This document shows positions 34,217-43,222 of a stretch of DNA of 62,001 nt, in pieces. Every line of letters starts with the position of its first letter. Position 1 is the stretch's first letter. The DNA comes from Brevundimonas vesicularis NBRC 12165 (GTDB taxonomy: Bacteria; Pseudomonadota; Alphaproteobacteria; Caulobacterales; Caulobacteraceae). Where the stretch lies: positions 1-62,001 of the forward strand of contig NZ_BCWM01000020.1 in NCBI RefSeq assembly GCF_001592205.1, written 5' to 3'. Made by a program: the position numbers and the translations under genes. The notes beneath the pieces are model-generated. The model did no database searches. It was not told where the DNA came from and worked only from the letters and a program-made list of their open reading frames with translations.

Positions 34217-36485
34217 AGGCTCCGATCAAGGCGAACTCCGGCGGCGCGTCTGCGACATGGCGCGGCTCGCGGCTGGCGACCGCTTGCAGCGTCATGCTGG
34301 ACCCATCCCACAGCCGACGTTCGCCACCGAGGATAAAGTCGATCTGGCGGCCGCTGGGCGTCGCCGAGAAGCTGCGGCGCGAATAGGTCAGCGGATCGAA
34401 ATATTCGACAGGAACATCCGCCAGCATGGCCGAGAAGGTTCCGCGCTCGATCCTGAGCGGCTGAGCCAGGGTCAAGCTGATCCGGTCACAGATCATCGAA
34501 CAGCCCGTCAGGAGCCCCAGCCGCCAGTTCGAACTGATCGCCGCCTGATCCATCGACAGGAACCGACCCTCGATCCGCGTAGACCCCATCCCCGCCTCGC
34601 CGATCAGACGCAGGCCCGGTCGCAGGGCCCAGTCGCCGCCCAAGGCATAGAAGCTGGTCCGTGACGGCAGGGCGAAGTCGGATCCGCCCGGCAGGAAGGC
34701 ACCCAAAGGCCCTAGCCGTTCATCCAAGGCGCCCACGCTGAACGACATACCGCCCTCCGCTCCGCGCCATCCGATCGCCGCGCGACTATAAGTCGAGGCG
34801 TCCTGCTCGACACGACGCAGCGGCATCCGGCGATCGCCGCCGCCGCTCTCGCCCGACACCGTCACCGGGCCGAACCGCATCGCGCCGCGTACGGCGTGAT
34901 CGGCCTGGGCCAGGGCGGCGAAACCGTCGCCCGCCGCACCGTTGAACGGCGAGGTCGCCCCGCCCTTGCCTTGCCAGACCGAGAAATTCATCCGGCCCGT
35001 GGCGACATCCAGCATTGCCTCCTGCCGCGGCTCGTCCCCCATCCAGGGCGCATCATAGAGATCGTGACGAGGCGCGATCGGGTCAGGTCGCGCGCTGGGT
35101 TGGGCCGCGATCAGGTTCAATCGACCGCCGCCCGGCAGGGCCAGGCTGGTTGTCGCCGTGGTATTCTGCTCGAACGGCGCCGCCTGATAGGATCGGCTGG
35201 GCGCAGTCGGATAGGCGCCGCCCAGTTGGACGGCGAACATCCGATCGTAAGCGTCGTAGAGCACCGTATTCAGCGCCGTCTGCCGACCGAAAGCGTCCCC
35301 GAATGCGGCGCCGACGAAGCTGCCCGGTTCACTCATGCTGACAATGGAACTCCCGTCAGCCATCGGCGTCGAGGTCGTTCCGACCGGTCTGAACGCGCCG
35401 GCCATGTCCAGCAGGCCGCGCCCATAGACGATGTCCGTGCCGGGATCGCCGGCGTCGCGTGCGGTCGTCAGCAAGATATCCAGAGCCGCACGCGCCGACA
35501 GATTGGGGAAGGCCTGCATCAGCAAAGCGAGCGCGCCGGACACATGCGGCGCCGAGAAGGAGGTGCCGTTGACGCGCCAGCACGACGTGCCCTCACACCC
35601 GGTGATCACATCCTCGCCCGGCGCAGAAATATAGCCGACCGCCGTATCCCCTGCCCGGTTCGAGAAGCTGGACATCGCATCGGTCGCGCCGTGCGATCCG
35701 ACCGCGATGACGCTGCCGGCGAACCGGGGGTCGATGGCGTAACGCGCGGGCCAGCCCGGATTGGCGTTTCCGTCATTGCCCGACGAAGCCACGATCACGG
35801 CGCCCGAGTTGACGGCTCGCAGCAGCGCCGCCTCGAATGCCGAGCCCAGCCGCCCATCGCCGCCCAGCGACATGTTGATGATCTTGACGCCATTGGCGAC
35901 GGCGTAGTCCAGCGCGCGCACCAGATCCGAACTGCTGAAACAGACGTCCGTGTTCTTGTCCGTGCAGTCGGAGATATCGGTGCGGATCGACAGGATGGTC
36001 GAATTGTACGCCACGCCAATCGTACCGAACCCGTTGAAGTTCGAGGCGATCACGCCCGACACGCGCGTGCCGTGGCTGCTTGACGCCACATAGGGCGTAT
36101 TGCGCCCCACGACGACGTCCGTCGAGGCGCTGGAGATACGCCCCTCCAACTCTGGCAAGGTATTGGCGATACCGGAGTCGACGACGGCGACGGTGACGCC
36201 GGCTCCAGTCGCCCCGGCCTGCCAAGCGGATTGGACCTTCATATTGGCCAGGCCGTAGTTCCGCAGATACTCGCTCGACGTGACCGAAGGAGGGGGCGGC
36301 GGCGGCGGAGGCGGTGGTGGGGGCGGAGGTGGGGGAGGCGGCGGGGGTGGCGGGGGCGGAGGAACGGGGGGCGTGATCGTGCCGCCGCCGCCACCGCCTC
36401 CACCACCGCCTCCGCACCCTGCGAGAGGCAGAAACAGCAGACCGATACCCAGGACGATCGCCCCACGAAGCCGCAATCCGTTCAC
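34200..36485 (-). CDS. autotransporter subtilisin-like (S8) serine protease, lipoprotein type
   Basis: The 761-aa protein has signal LGIGLLFLPLAGC with a lipobox (Cys24), 11 glycines, then a 25-proline run after a short TITPPV. The S8 domain covers about 67-360 with Asp103 (VAVVDSGI), His138 (SSHGTRVSG) and Ser309 (GTSFSAPHVSG). A passenger linker follows, and about 280 C-terminal residues look like an autotransporter beta barrel ending in Phe (GAWRRQF). Lipidated S8 autotransporters such as NalP of Neisseria cleave other surface proteins. The Gly/Pro tract may be a stalk. Substrates are unknown. Confidence 0.9.
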   Translation of the reverse strand: MNGLRLRGAIVLGIGLLFLPLAGCGGGGGGGGGGGTITPPVPPPPPPPPPPPPPPPPPPPPPPPPPSVTSSEYLRNYGLANMKVQSAWQAGATGAGVTVAVVDSGIANTLPELEGRISSASTDVVVGRNTPYVASSSHGTRVSGVIASNFNGFGTIGVAYNSTILSIRTDISDCTDKNTDVCFSSSDLVRALDYAVANGVKIINMSLGGDGRLGSAFEAALLRAVNSGAVIVASSGNDGNANPGWPARYAIDPRFAGSVIAVGSHGATDAMSSFSNRAGDTAVGYISAPGEDVITGCEGTSCWRVNGTSFSAPHVSGALALLMQAFPNLSARAALDILLTTARDAGDPGTDIVYGRGLLDMAGAFRPVGTTSTPMADGSSIVSMSEPGSFVGAAFGDAFGRQTALNTVLYDAYDRMFAVQLGGAYPTAPSRSYQAAPFEQNTTATTSLALPGGGRLNLIAAQPSARPDPIAPRHDLYDAPWMGDEPRQEAMLDVATGRMNFSVWQGKGGATSPFNGAAGDGFAALAQADHAVRGAMRFGPVTVSGESGGGDRRMPLRRVEQDASTYSRAAIGWRGAEGGMSFSVGALDERLGPLGAFLPGGSDFALPSRTSFYALGGDWALRPGLRLIGEAGMGSTRIEGRFLSMDQAAISSNWRLGLLTGCSMICDRISLTLAQPLRIERGTFSAMLADVPVEYFDPLTYSRRSFSATPSGRQIDFILGGERRLWDGSSMTLQAVASREPRHVADAPPEFALIGAWRRQF
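36288..36362 (-). repeat. CCN triplet run encoding 25 prolines
   Basis: Every codon of this 75-bp stretch on the minus strand is CCN. Third bases vary among all four, so it is not a simple mononucleotide run. It follows a GGN run for about 11 glycines. Triplet tracts like this can change length by slippage without shifting frame, altering the stalk of the S8 autotransporter. Confidence 0.9.
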
Positions 36486-36539
36486 GCCCTACCCTCCCAT
36501 ACTCGGGCTGCTCCCCGCAGCCTTGGCGCCAGTAACGCC

Positions 36540-37439
36540 CTAATTCTTTAACGCTTTATCGAACGTCGCCAGCAGCTTGGACCAGCCGTCCTTGGCGTCT
36601 GCTTCCGAGTAGCTTGCGCGGTAGTCGGCGTGGAAGCCGTGCTGGGCGTCGGGATAGATGACGATCTGGCTGCCGGTCTGGCCGGCGCGGGCCAGGGCTT
36701 CGCGCATCCGTTCGACGCTGGCCAATGGGATGCCCTGATCCTTGCCGCCATACAGGCCGAGCACAGGCGCTTTGAGATCGTCAGCGATGTCGACCGGCCA
36801 GGGTTGGCCCGATGAGATCTGAACCGGCGTGGCGTCTGCGGCGGGCGCCAAGCGGCCGTACCAGGCCACACCCGCGCCGATCGCGGCGAAGCGGGCCGCC
36901 GCCTGCCACACCACCTTGCCGCCCCAGCAGTAGCCAGTGATGCCGACCTTGCCGTCCTTGGACCACGACTGCTGGCTGGCCCATTCCAGCGTCGCCGACA
37001 GGTCGCCCATCACCTGCTCATAGTTCGCCGCTGCGACGATCTGCATGATCCGCTGCATATCCGACAGCGGCGCGGGATCCTCGACCCGGACGAAGAAGGC
37101 CGGCGCAATGGCGGCGTATCCCTGCTTGGCCAGACGGCGGCAGATGTCGCGGATATATTCGTGGACGCCGAAGATCTCTGACACCACCACCACGACCGGG
37201 AACGGGCCGTCGCCGGCCGGCCGGGCGACATAGGCCGGAAGCTGGAACCCGTCCGGCGCGGCATAAGTCACGGTCTCGGTGGACAGACCCTCGGCGTCGG
37301 TCGTGATGGGCTTGGCGTCCTTGGCCAGGGCCGCGACGGCATAGCCGGAAAAGAGCAAGCCACCCAATGCGCCCAGTGTTCGACGACTCAGTTTCAGATC
37401 GTCGGCGGTCTGGCCTTCGGGGCGGATCAGCACGGTCAT
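36540..37439 (-). CDS. dienelactone hydrolase family protein, possibly Tat-exported
   Basis: From ATG 37439 the protein is 299 aa; a GGAG seven bases before it decides this start over TTG 37451. The N-terminus has LKLSRRTLGALGGLLFSGYAVAALA, a twin-arginine-like leader. The alpha/beta-hydrolase core has the nucleophile elbow GITGYCWGGKVVW with Cys, an acid in LGLYGGKDQGIPL, and a C-terminal YPDAQHGFHADYR histidine. Cys nucleophile and fold are those of dienelactone hydrolases. The real substrate is unknown; no aromatic-degradation genes are nearby. Confidence 0.88.
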   Translation of the reverse strand: MTVLIRPEGQTADDLKLSRRTLGALGGLLFSGYAVAALAKDAKPITTDAEGLSTETVTYAAPDGFQLPAYVARPAGDGPFPVVVVVSEIFGVHEYIRDICRRLAKQGYAAIAPAFFVRVEDPAPLSDMQRIMQIVAAANYEQVMGDLSATLEWASQQSWSKDGKVGITGYCWGGKVVWQAAARFAAIGAGVAWYGRLAPAADATPVQISSGQPWPVDIADDLKAPVLGLYGGKDQGIPLASVERMREALARAGQTGSQIVIYPDAQHGFHADYRASYSEADAKDGWSKLLATFDKALKN

Positions 37440-37525
37440 GGGACGCTCCAACGCGGGAAAGACGTCAGAGCATCACGGCTGACGGCAGTCGTCCAGTCAC
37501 GATAAGGCGCGCTTTAAAACGGGAA

Positions 37526-37575
37526 GAAGGGCGCTCAAGCAGTGCGATGCCGCGCGTCGAGCGTTAGCGCCCTTC
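37526..37575 (-). terminator. likely terminator of the purH transcript
   Basis: Arms GAAGGGCGCT (37526-37535) and AGCGCCCTTC (37566-37575) match perfectly, and pairing extends outward with one bulge. On the minus strand the hairpin starts 10 bases after the purH stop and is followed by GTTTTAAAG. The 30-base loop is long for an intrinsic terminator. Confidence 0.55.
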
Positions 37576-37584
37576 CTTCCAAGA

Positions 37585-39189
37585 TTAGTGCCTGAAGACC
37601 CGCACGCCGGTGAAGGCCATGGCGATGCCCTTCTCGTCAGCGGCGGCGATGACTTCGGCGTCGCGCATGGAGCCCCCCGGCTGGATCACCGCCGTGGCGC
37701 CGGCCGCGACGGCTTCCAAGAGGCCGTCGGCGAAGGGGAAAAAGGCTTCCGAGGCGCAGGCCGAACCCTCGGCAAGCGACTGGGTCAGACCCTTGGCCTC
37801 TCCAGCCTCCTTGGCGCGGATGGCGGCGATGCGGGCGCTGTCGCGGCGGTTCATCTGGCCGGCGCCGATGCCGGCGGTCTGGCCGTCCTTGGCGTAGACG
37901 ATGGCGTTGGACTTGACGTGCTTGGCCACGGTGAAGGCGAACAGCATGTCCTGGATCTCGGTCGGGGTCGGCTGGCGCTTCGTCACGATCTTCAGATCCG
38001 AAGGCTTGATCAGCGACCGGTCGCGGCTCTGGACCAGGAAGCCGCCAGCGACCGAGCGGAACACCTCGCCAGGACCGTGGGGGTCGGGCAGGCCGTCAGT
38101 GATCAGCAGGCGCAGGTTCTTCTTGGCCGCGAAGACGGCCTTGGCCTCGTCGTCGGCGCCGGGGGCGATGACGACCTCGGTGAAGATGCCGGTGATGGCG
38201 CGGGCGTCATCGCCGTTCAGCGGACGGTTGACCGCGATCACGCCGCCGAAGGCCGAAACGGCGTCGCACTCCAGCGCGCGGGCATAGGCTTCGGACAGAT
38301 CCTTGCCCACGGCCACGCCGCACGGGTTGGCGTGTTTGACGATGACCACGGCCGGCTGTTCGAACTCGGCCACCAGCTCATAGGCGGCGTCGGCGTCGGC
38401 GATATTGTTGTAACCCAGCTCCTTGCCCTGAACCTGTTCGGCATAGGCCACGCCGGGGCGACGCTCGCCGGTGCGGTAGAAGGCGCCCGACTGATGCGGG
38501 TTCTCGCCATAGCGCAGGGTCTGGGCCAGGGCGCCAGCGATCGACTTGCGGGCCGGGGCAGCGTCCTGGATTTGACCGGCGAACCAGCCGGAGACAGCGG
38601 CGTCATAGGCGGCGGTGCGCGCGAACGCGCGGGCGGCCAGGCGCTTGCGCAGGGCCAGATCGGTCGAGCCTTCGGTCTTGAGAGCCTCAAGGATCAGGCC
38701 GATGCTCTCGCCGTCGACGGCGACGGCGACATAGCCGTGGTTCTTGGAGCCCGAGCGGATCATGGCCGGACCGCCGATGTCGATGTTCTCGACCGCCGCC
38801 TCGAACGCGCCGCCCGCCGCGACGGTGCTCTCGAACGGATAAAGGTCGATCCAGACGATATCGATGGCGCCGATGCCGTGATCGGTCATGGCCTGGGCAT
38901 GGTCGGCGGCGTCACGCACGCCCAAGAGGCCGCCGTGAACGATGGGGTGCAGGGTCTTGACCCGGCCGTCCATCATCTCGGGGAAGCCGGTCAGATCGGC
39001 CACGTCCTTGACCGGCAGACCCAGCTTCTCGATCGCCGCGCGCGTACCGCCGGTCGAGACCAGTTCGACGCCCAGATCGTGCAGGGTGCGGGCCGCGTCC
39101 TCCAGCCCGGCCTTTTCGGACAGGGAGATCAGGGCGCGTTGCGGCTTGACCCGATCAGGGGCGGGCGGAAAGTCGGGAGCGGCGGGCAT
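37585..39189 (-). CDS. purH: bifunctional AICAR transformylase / IMP cyclohydrolase
   Basis: At 534 aa this is full length. The N-terminal IMP cyclohydrolase/MGS-like domain (1-150) has [36 protein letters not shown]. The transformylase domain has [87 protein letters not shown] and a C-terminal [11 protein letters not shown]. It catalyses the last two steps of IMP synthesis. It is the last gene of a minus-strand string from kup to purH, ending at a hairpin. Confidence 0.98.
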   Translation of the reverse strand: MPAAPDFPPAPDRVKPQRALISLSEKAGLEDAARTLHDLGVELVSTGGTRAAIEKLGLPVKDVADLTGFPEMMDGRVKTLHPIVHGGLLGVRDAADHAQAMTDHGIGAIDIVWIDLYPFESTVAAGGAFEAAVENIDIGGPAMIRSGSKNHGYVAVAVDGESIGLILEALKTEGSTDLALRKRLAARAFARTAAYDAAVSGWFAGQIQDAAPARKSIAGALAQTLRYGENPHQSGAFYRTGERRPGVAYAEQVQGKELGYNNIADADAAYELVAEFEQPAVVIVKHANPCGVAVGKDLSEAYARALECDAVSAFGGVIAVNRPLNGDDARAITGIFTEVVIAPGADDEAKAVFAAKKNLRLLITDGLPDPHGPGEVFRSVAGGFLVQSRDRSLIKPSDLKIVTKRQPTPTEIQDMLFAFTVAKHVKSNAIVYAKDGQTAGIGAGQMNRRDSARIAAIRAKEAGEAKGLTQSLAEGSACASEAFFPFADGLLEAVAAGATAVIQPGGSMRDAEVIAAADEKGIAMAFTGVRVFRH

Positions 39190-39267
39190 GGGCGGCGTCC
39201 GTGATGGCAGGGGAGGATGGCGCGCCGTCTAGACCCAAACCGCTTCGCCGTCACCCCATGGGCGGTT

Positions 39268-41115
39268 TCAGGTCGGTTCGCCGCTCGCGCCGGCCGGGCT
39301 CAACTTCCAGCGGATCTTGGTCTCGCTGTCGGTGCGGGCCGAGCCGCGCACCACGATCTGAAGGGAGCGGCGGGTCAGGCCGGCGTCGATATGGACGCTG
39401 GGCTCGATGGCCACGTCCGGTCCGTCGGTCCTGAACCACCAGCCCCGGCCCGAGGCGCCGCGCAGCAGGATCGACCGCCGGTCGCGCGCCAGCGAGGCCT
39501 GAACCCCCGGCTCCAGATGGAAGCGGATGGCATAGGGGGCCGCGATCTGGCGCACCATCTCCTTGCGGCCTGGCGTCGGGAAAAGCTTCTCTTCGGCCCG
39601 CAGTTCGTCCAGGCGCTGGTCAAGATAGAGCCGGCGCTGATGGTTCAGGCCGAACAACTCATTCCAGCCGTCGTGTTCCATCTCCAGCCAGACGGCGCCG
39701 TCGCCGTCGCGCAGGTCGGTGGTCACATGGATCGGCGGTCCGACCAGGCGCGGGCCCAAGAGCTCACCCTTCCAGCCGCCCAGCGGTTCGTTCAGCGATC
39801 GCTCGCCCAAGGTCAGGGTCGAATGGGCCGGCGTCAGCCGCAGGGCCTGGCGGTCGGTCGAGGCCGGCGTCCACCCCGAGCCGGTCACCAGACGATCCTT
39901 GCCGCAGGCGATCTCCAGCGCCAGCGGCTGGGCGCAGGCGGCCGCCCCCCAGGCGTCGCGCGCTGGCGGGGCGGTGTCGGCGATGATGGTGAGCAGGGGG
40001 CTGGCGATGCGCGTCAGGCCGGCGACCGCACCGGTCGCTGCAGGCGCTACGTCGCTGCTGGCCATCGCTTCGTCGTCGTGGGCGCAGGCGGCCGCGACGC
40101 GTTCAATGGTGGAGCAGCCGCCGCCCTGGAAGCTGGCCAGACGGCCATCGGGCAAGGTCAGCAGGCGCAGGCCCTGCGTCAGCCGGGCGATGGCGGCCGA
40201 GACGCTCTCCGGCGTCGGTTCGGAAAGTTGCGACAGGGCGTCGTCCAGCGTCAACAGGTCGAGCAGCAGCTCAAGCCCCGCCTCGGGACTGCGCGAGGCG
40301 TGGCCGCCGTCGGCCTGCACCGTCGTCTTCAGGGCGCCGTCCAGCCGCGACAGCGCGCGGCGACGCAAGGCCTGCCCCGGCGCACCCGCCAGCACGCAGC
40401 CGCCGATGGCCGCCGCCGTCAACCGCTCGGCCCGGCTGGCCAGACCGCCGGGCGGGCGCAGCAGCTGTCGGGTCTGGCGCGCCAGACTGTCGGCCAGTTT
40501 CAGTCGCTCGGCCTCTGTCGCGACGGCTCCCATCCGCCGTGCGCCGCACGCCAGATTGACGACCCGCCGCGCCAGGATTTCCGGTCCCCAGGCGAAGGGC
40601 GACCACCGTGCAAAGGCGTCGGCCCAGGCCAGGGTCAGACGCAGCGCCTCGCGCGCGCCACGGTCGCCTTGTGCCATCAGGCCCGGCAACCAGGCGAAGG
40701 CGTGAAGCTCGACCGCAAAGGGCCGCGAGGGACTGGGTCGATTCCACGGATCGGTCGGCGGCTCGACCTCCATCGAGGCGCCGGCCAGCATGAAACGCCC
40801 GGCCAGAACATTGCGCCCCGGCGCCGGATCATGAGGGCGGAAATCGCGCGGCGTGGCGGCGAACGCGGTCACCTTGCCTCCGCCCAGAGGCGACCCCAGC
40901 GTCAGGCTGTAACCGGGCAGGCCGTAAAGCTCGATCCACAGCTGCCGCGTCGCCAGTCGGCCGGCGATGGCGGGCCACAGGCCGGGTCCGGCGATTGTGT
41001 CGCCCGACCGCACGGGCGTGCGTACCGGGGCGCCAGGCAGGCCGGGGATCTGACCCGAGGCGACGTCCAGCGTCGTTTCCTGCCCTCGTGGGGCGAAGGG
41101 GCCGAGCGGGCTCAC
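39268..41115 (-). CDS. heparinase II/III family protein
   Basis: The 615-aa protein has GTG start 41115 overlapping the rpe stop (GTGA). The N-terminal alpha-toroid region contains HAFAWLPGLMAQGDRGAREALRLTLAWADAFARWSPFAWGPEILARRVVNL and later QADGGHASRSPEAGLELLLDLLTL. The C-terminal beta-sandwich (about 400-615) has DLRDGDGAVWLEMEHDGWNELFGLNHQRRLYLD and HLEPGVQASLARDRRSILLRG. Proteins of this type sit beside purH in many alphaproteobacteria with no proven substrate. No signal peptide is seen, which is odd for a polysaccharide lyase. Confidence 0.88.
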   Translation of the reverse strand: MSPLGPFAPRGQETTLDVASGQIPGLPGAPVRTPVRSGDTIAGPGLWPAIAGRLATRQLWIELYGLPGYSLTLGSPLGGGKVTAFAATPRDFRPHDPAPGRNVLAGRFMLAGASMEVEPPTDPWNRPSPSRPFAVELHAFAWLPGLMAQGDRGAREALRLTLAWADAFARWSPFAWGPEILARRVVNLACGARRMGAVATEAERLKLADSLARQTRQLLRPPGGLASRAERLTAAAIGGCVLAGAPGQALRRRALSRLDGALKTTVQADGGHASRSPEAGLELLLDLLTLDDALSQLSEPTPESVSAAIARLTQGLRLLTLPDGRLASFQGGGCSTIERVAAACAHDDEAMASSDVAPAATGAVAGLTRIASPLLTIIADTAPPARDAWGAAACAQPLALEIACGKDRLVTGSGWTPASTDRQALRLTPAHSTLTLGERSLNEPLGGWKGELLGPRLVGPPIHVTTDLRDGDGAVWLEMEHDGWNELFGLNHQRRLYLDQRLDELRAEEKLFPTPGRKEMVRQIAAPYAIRFHLEPGVQASLARDRRSILLRGASGRGWWFRTDGPDVAIEPSVHIDAGLTRRSLQIVVRGSARTDSETKIRWKLSPAGASGEPT

Positions 41116-41786
41116 GAAAAGCTCTGAGCAGCCGGCGCGGCTTTCAGGGCGGCGATATTGGCCGCGTAATCGCCCTTGAACACGAACGAGCCGGCGACCA
41201 GCGCATCGGCGCCGGCGGCGACGCAGGCTGCGGCGTTGGCGGAGGTCACGCCGCCGTCCACCTGAAGGTGAGCTGACGAACCGGCGCGGTCGAGAATGGC
41301 TCGCGCGCCCGCGATCTTCTTCAGCGAACTCTCGATGAACTTCTGACCGCCGAAGCCCGGATTGACCGACATGATCAGCACCAGATCGACCAGATCGACC
41401 ACCTCTTCCAGGATCGACAGCGGCGTCGCCGGATTGAACACGACGCCGGCCTTGGCGCCCAACTGACGAATGCGACCCAGGGTGCGGTGCAGATGCGGCC
41501 CACTCTCAGGATGGACGGTCAGGACGTCGGCGCCCGCCTCGCGGAACGCCTCCAGCCAAGGATCCACCGGCGCGACCATCAGGTGCACGTCGAACGGCAG
41601 CGTCGTGTGTGGCCGGATCGCCTTCACGATGTCGGGGCCAAGCGTGATGTTGGGCACGAAATGCCCGTCCATCACATCCACGTGGATCCAGTCGGCGCCC
41701 GCCGCCTCAAGCACACGGACTTCTTCACCCAGCCGCGCAAAATCGCTGGCGAGGATCGACGGGCAGATCAGAGGGGTAACGGCCAT
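41112..41786 (-). CDS. rpe: ribulose-phosphate 3-epimerase
   Basis: From ATG 41786 it has 224 aa, the family norm; longer in-frame starts run into the rsmB 3' end. This TIM barrel has PLICPSILASDFARLGEEV, WIHVDVMDGHFVPNITLGP, FDVHLMV, MSVNPGFGGQKFIESSLKKI and VDGGVTSANAAACVAAGADALVAGSFVF. It interconverts ribulose-5-P and xylulose-5-P. It lies between rsmB (47-bp gap) and the heparinase-like gene (overlapping). Confidence 0.97.
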   Translation of the reverse strand: MAVTPLICPSILASDFARLGEEVRVLEAAGADWIHVDVMDGHFVPNITLGPDIVKAIRPHTTLPFDVHLMVAPVDPWLEAFREAGADVLTVHPESGPHLHRTLGRIRQLGAKAGVVFNPATPLSILEEVVDLVDLVLIMSVNPGFGGQKFIESSLKKIAGARAILDRAGSSAHLQVDGGVTSANAAACVAAGADALVAGSFVFKGDYAANIAALKAAPAAQSFS

Positions 41787-41833
41787 GGCCTTCCGGATAA
41801 GGCGGGTTGCGGGCGGGAGCAAGGCGCTCCCGC

Positions 41834-43222
41834 TCAGGACACCCGTTCCAGCCTTGCCGCGAAGAAGCCGTCCAGTCCGCCGTGTTCGGCCCACATGGAG
41901 GGCAGGATGCGCAACCAACCTTCGGGCGTCAGCGCCTCCGGCGGGGCGCCCGCGGCGGCCGGATCAGCGGCGACGGTGCGGAAGGCAGGATTGCGACGCA
42001 GGAAGGCGATGATCTGGGTTTCGCCCTCCTCGCGCTCCAGCGAGCAGGTGCAATAGACCAGACGGCCGCCCGGTTTGACGCGTTCGGCGGCGGCGTCGAG
42101 AAGTCGGTGCTGAACGTCCGCCAATTTGGCCACCTCTGCCGGTTTGGTGGCGCGCAGGACCTCCGGGTTGCGGCGGAAGGTGCCCGTCGCGGTGCAGGGC
42201 GCGTCCAGCAGGACGGCGTCGAAGGTGCGGGCGTCCTCCCAGTCCTCGGCCGGAACGGCGACCACCTCGGCGGTCAGGCCGGTCCGCTCAAGATTCTGCG
42301 TCAGGCGTTTCAGGCGCGGGGCCGACCGGTCGAGCGCGACGACCGTGGCGCCGGCGGCCGCCAGTTGCAGCGTCTTGCCTCCAGGCGCGGCGCACATGTC
42401 GAGCGCCGTCTCGCCGGGCTTCACATCCAGCAGCCGGCCGGGCACGGCGGCGGCCGCGTCCTGGACCCACCAGTCGCCATCCTCGAAACCGGGCCAGCCG
42501 GCCACATCGCCGCGACGGCCGGTGCGAACCGTGCCACCGGACAGAACCTCGCCCTCGACAGCGGCGGCGACCGCGGCGGGATCAACGCCTGGCTTCAGGC
42601 TGAGATCGGTCGCGGGTTCCTCGCGCGCGGCCAGGGCCAGACCCGCCAGGGCGGCTTCGCCATAGGTCGCTTTCCAGCGCGCCGCGATCCAGTCCGGCAG
42701 ATTGCTCTCGGCCGTCGTCAGGCCGGGGCCTTCACGCCCAACCCCGCGCAGCACCGCATTGACCAGATTCTTGTAGGGCCGGGTCTTAGGATCGCGCTCG
42801 GCCAGTTTCACCGCCGTCGAGACGGCGGCGAAGGCGGGCGTTTCCAGCACCAGAGTCTGGGCCAGGGCGATGCGCATCAGGGTGCGCACAGCCTCGGGCG
42901 GCGACTTCTTCAGGCGGCGATCCAGGATCTGGTCGATCTCGCCCAGACGACGCAGGGCCGCCATGGCCACGGCCCGGGCGAAGGCGCGGTCCACCGGCTC
43001 CAGCGCGCGGGCGGCGGGCTGCGACAGGGCCTCGTCCAATCCGTTGCGCTTCTCCAGCGCGGCGTTCAGCAGGATGCCGGCGACGACGCGGGCCTCGACG
43101 CCGATATCGTCCTGCGACGGACCTTGAGCGGCCTCGGCCGAGGCCGGGCGCGGGCGGCCCTTGGTGGCCATGCGACGGCCGCGCGCCTGCGAGCTCTGCC
43201 CGCCCCGTCCCTCGGTGCTCAT
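41834..43222 (-). CDS. rsmB: 16S rRNA (cytosine-967-C5)-methyltransferase RsmB/Sun
   Basis: From ATG 43222, which overlaps the kup stop (ATGA), it has 462 aa; ATG 43171 is an alternative. The N-terminal NusB-like domain has ARVVAGILLNAALEKRNGLDEAL and KTRPYKNLVNAVLRGVGREG. The methyltransferase has DMCAAPGGKTLQLAAAGATVVALDRSAPRLKRL, the catalytic Cys in DAPCTATGTFRRNPEV and the second Cys in LVYCTCSLEREEGE. It forms m5C967 in 16S rRNA. A continuation of the frame into kup is not coding. Confidence 0.94.
   Translation of the reverse strand: MSTEGRGGQSSQARGRRMATKGRPRPASAEAAQGPSQDDIGVEARVVAGILLNAALEKRNGLDEALSQPAARALEPVDRAFARAVAMAALRRLGEIDQILDRRLKKSPPEAVRTLMRIALAQTLVLETPAFAAVSTAVKLAERDPKTRPYKNLVNAVLRGVGREGPGLTTAESNLPDWIAARWKATYGEAALAGLALAAREEPATDLSLKPGVDPAAVAAAVEGEVLSGGTVRTGRRGDVAGWPGFEDGDWWVQDAAAAVPGRLLDVKPGETALDMCAAPGGKTLQLAAAGATVVALDRSAPRLKRLTQNLERTGLTAEVVAVPAEDWEDARTFDAVLLDAPCTATGTFRRNPEVLRATKPAEVAKLADVQHRLLDAAAERVKPGGRLVYCTCSLEREEGETQIIAFLRRNPAFRTVAADPAAAGAPPEALTPEGWLRILPSMWAEHGGLDGFFAARLERVS

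Noticed and set aside
37588..39204. 538-aa open frame on the plus strand opposite purH
   Set aside because: It is the mirror frame of a GC-rich gene, with Gly/Asp/Arg-biased composition and no domain; purH on the other strand is unmistakable.
39217..41127. 636-aa open frame on the plus strand opposite the heparinase-like gene
   Set aside because: Low-complexity Arg/Gln/Gly-rich translation, no start signal, entirely antisense to a family-matching gene.
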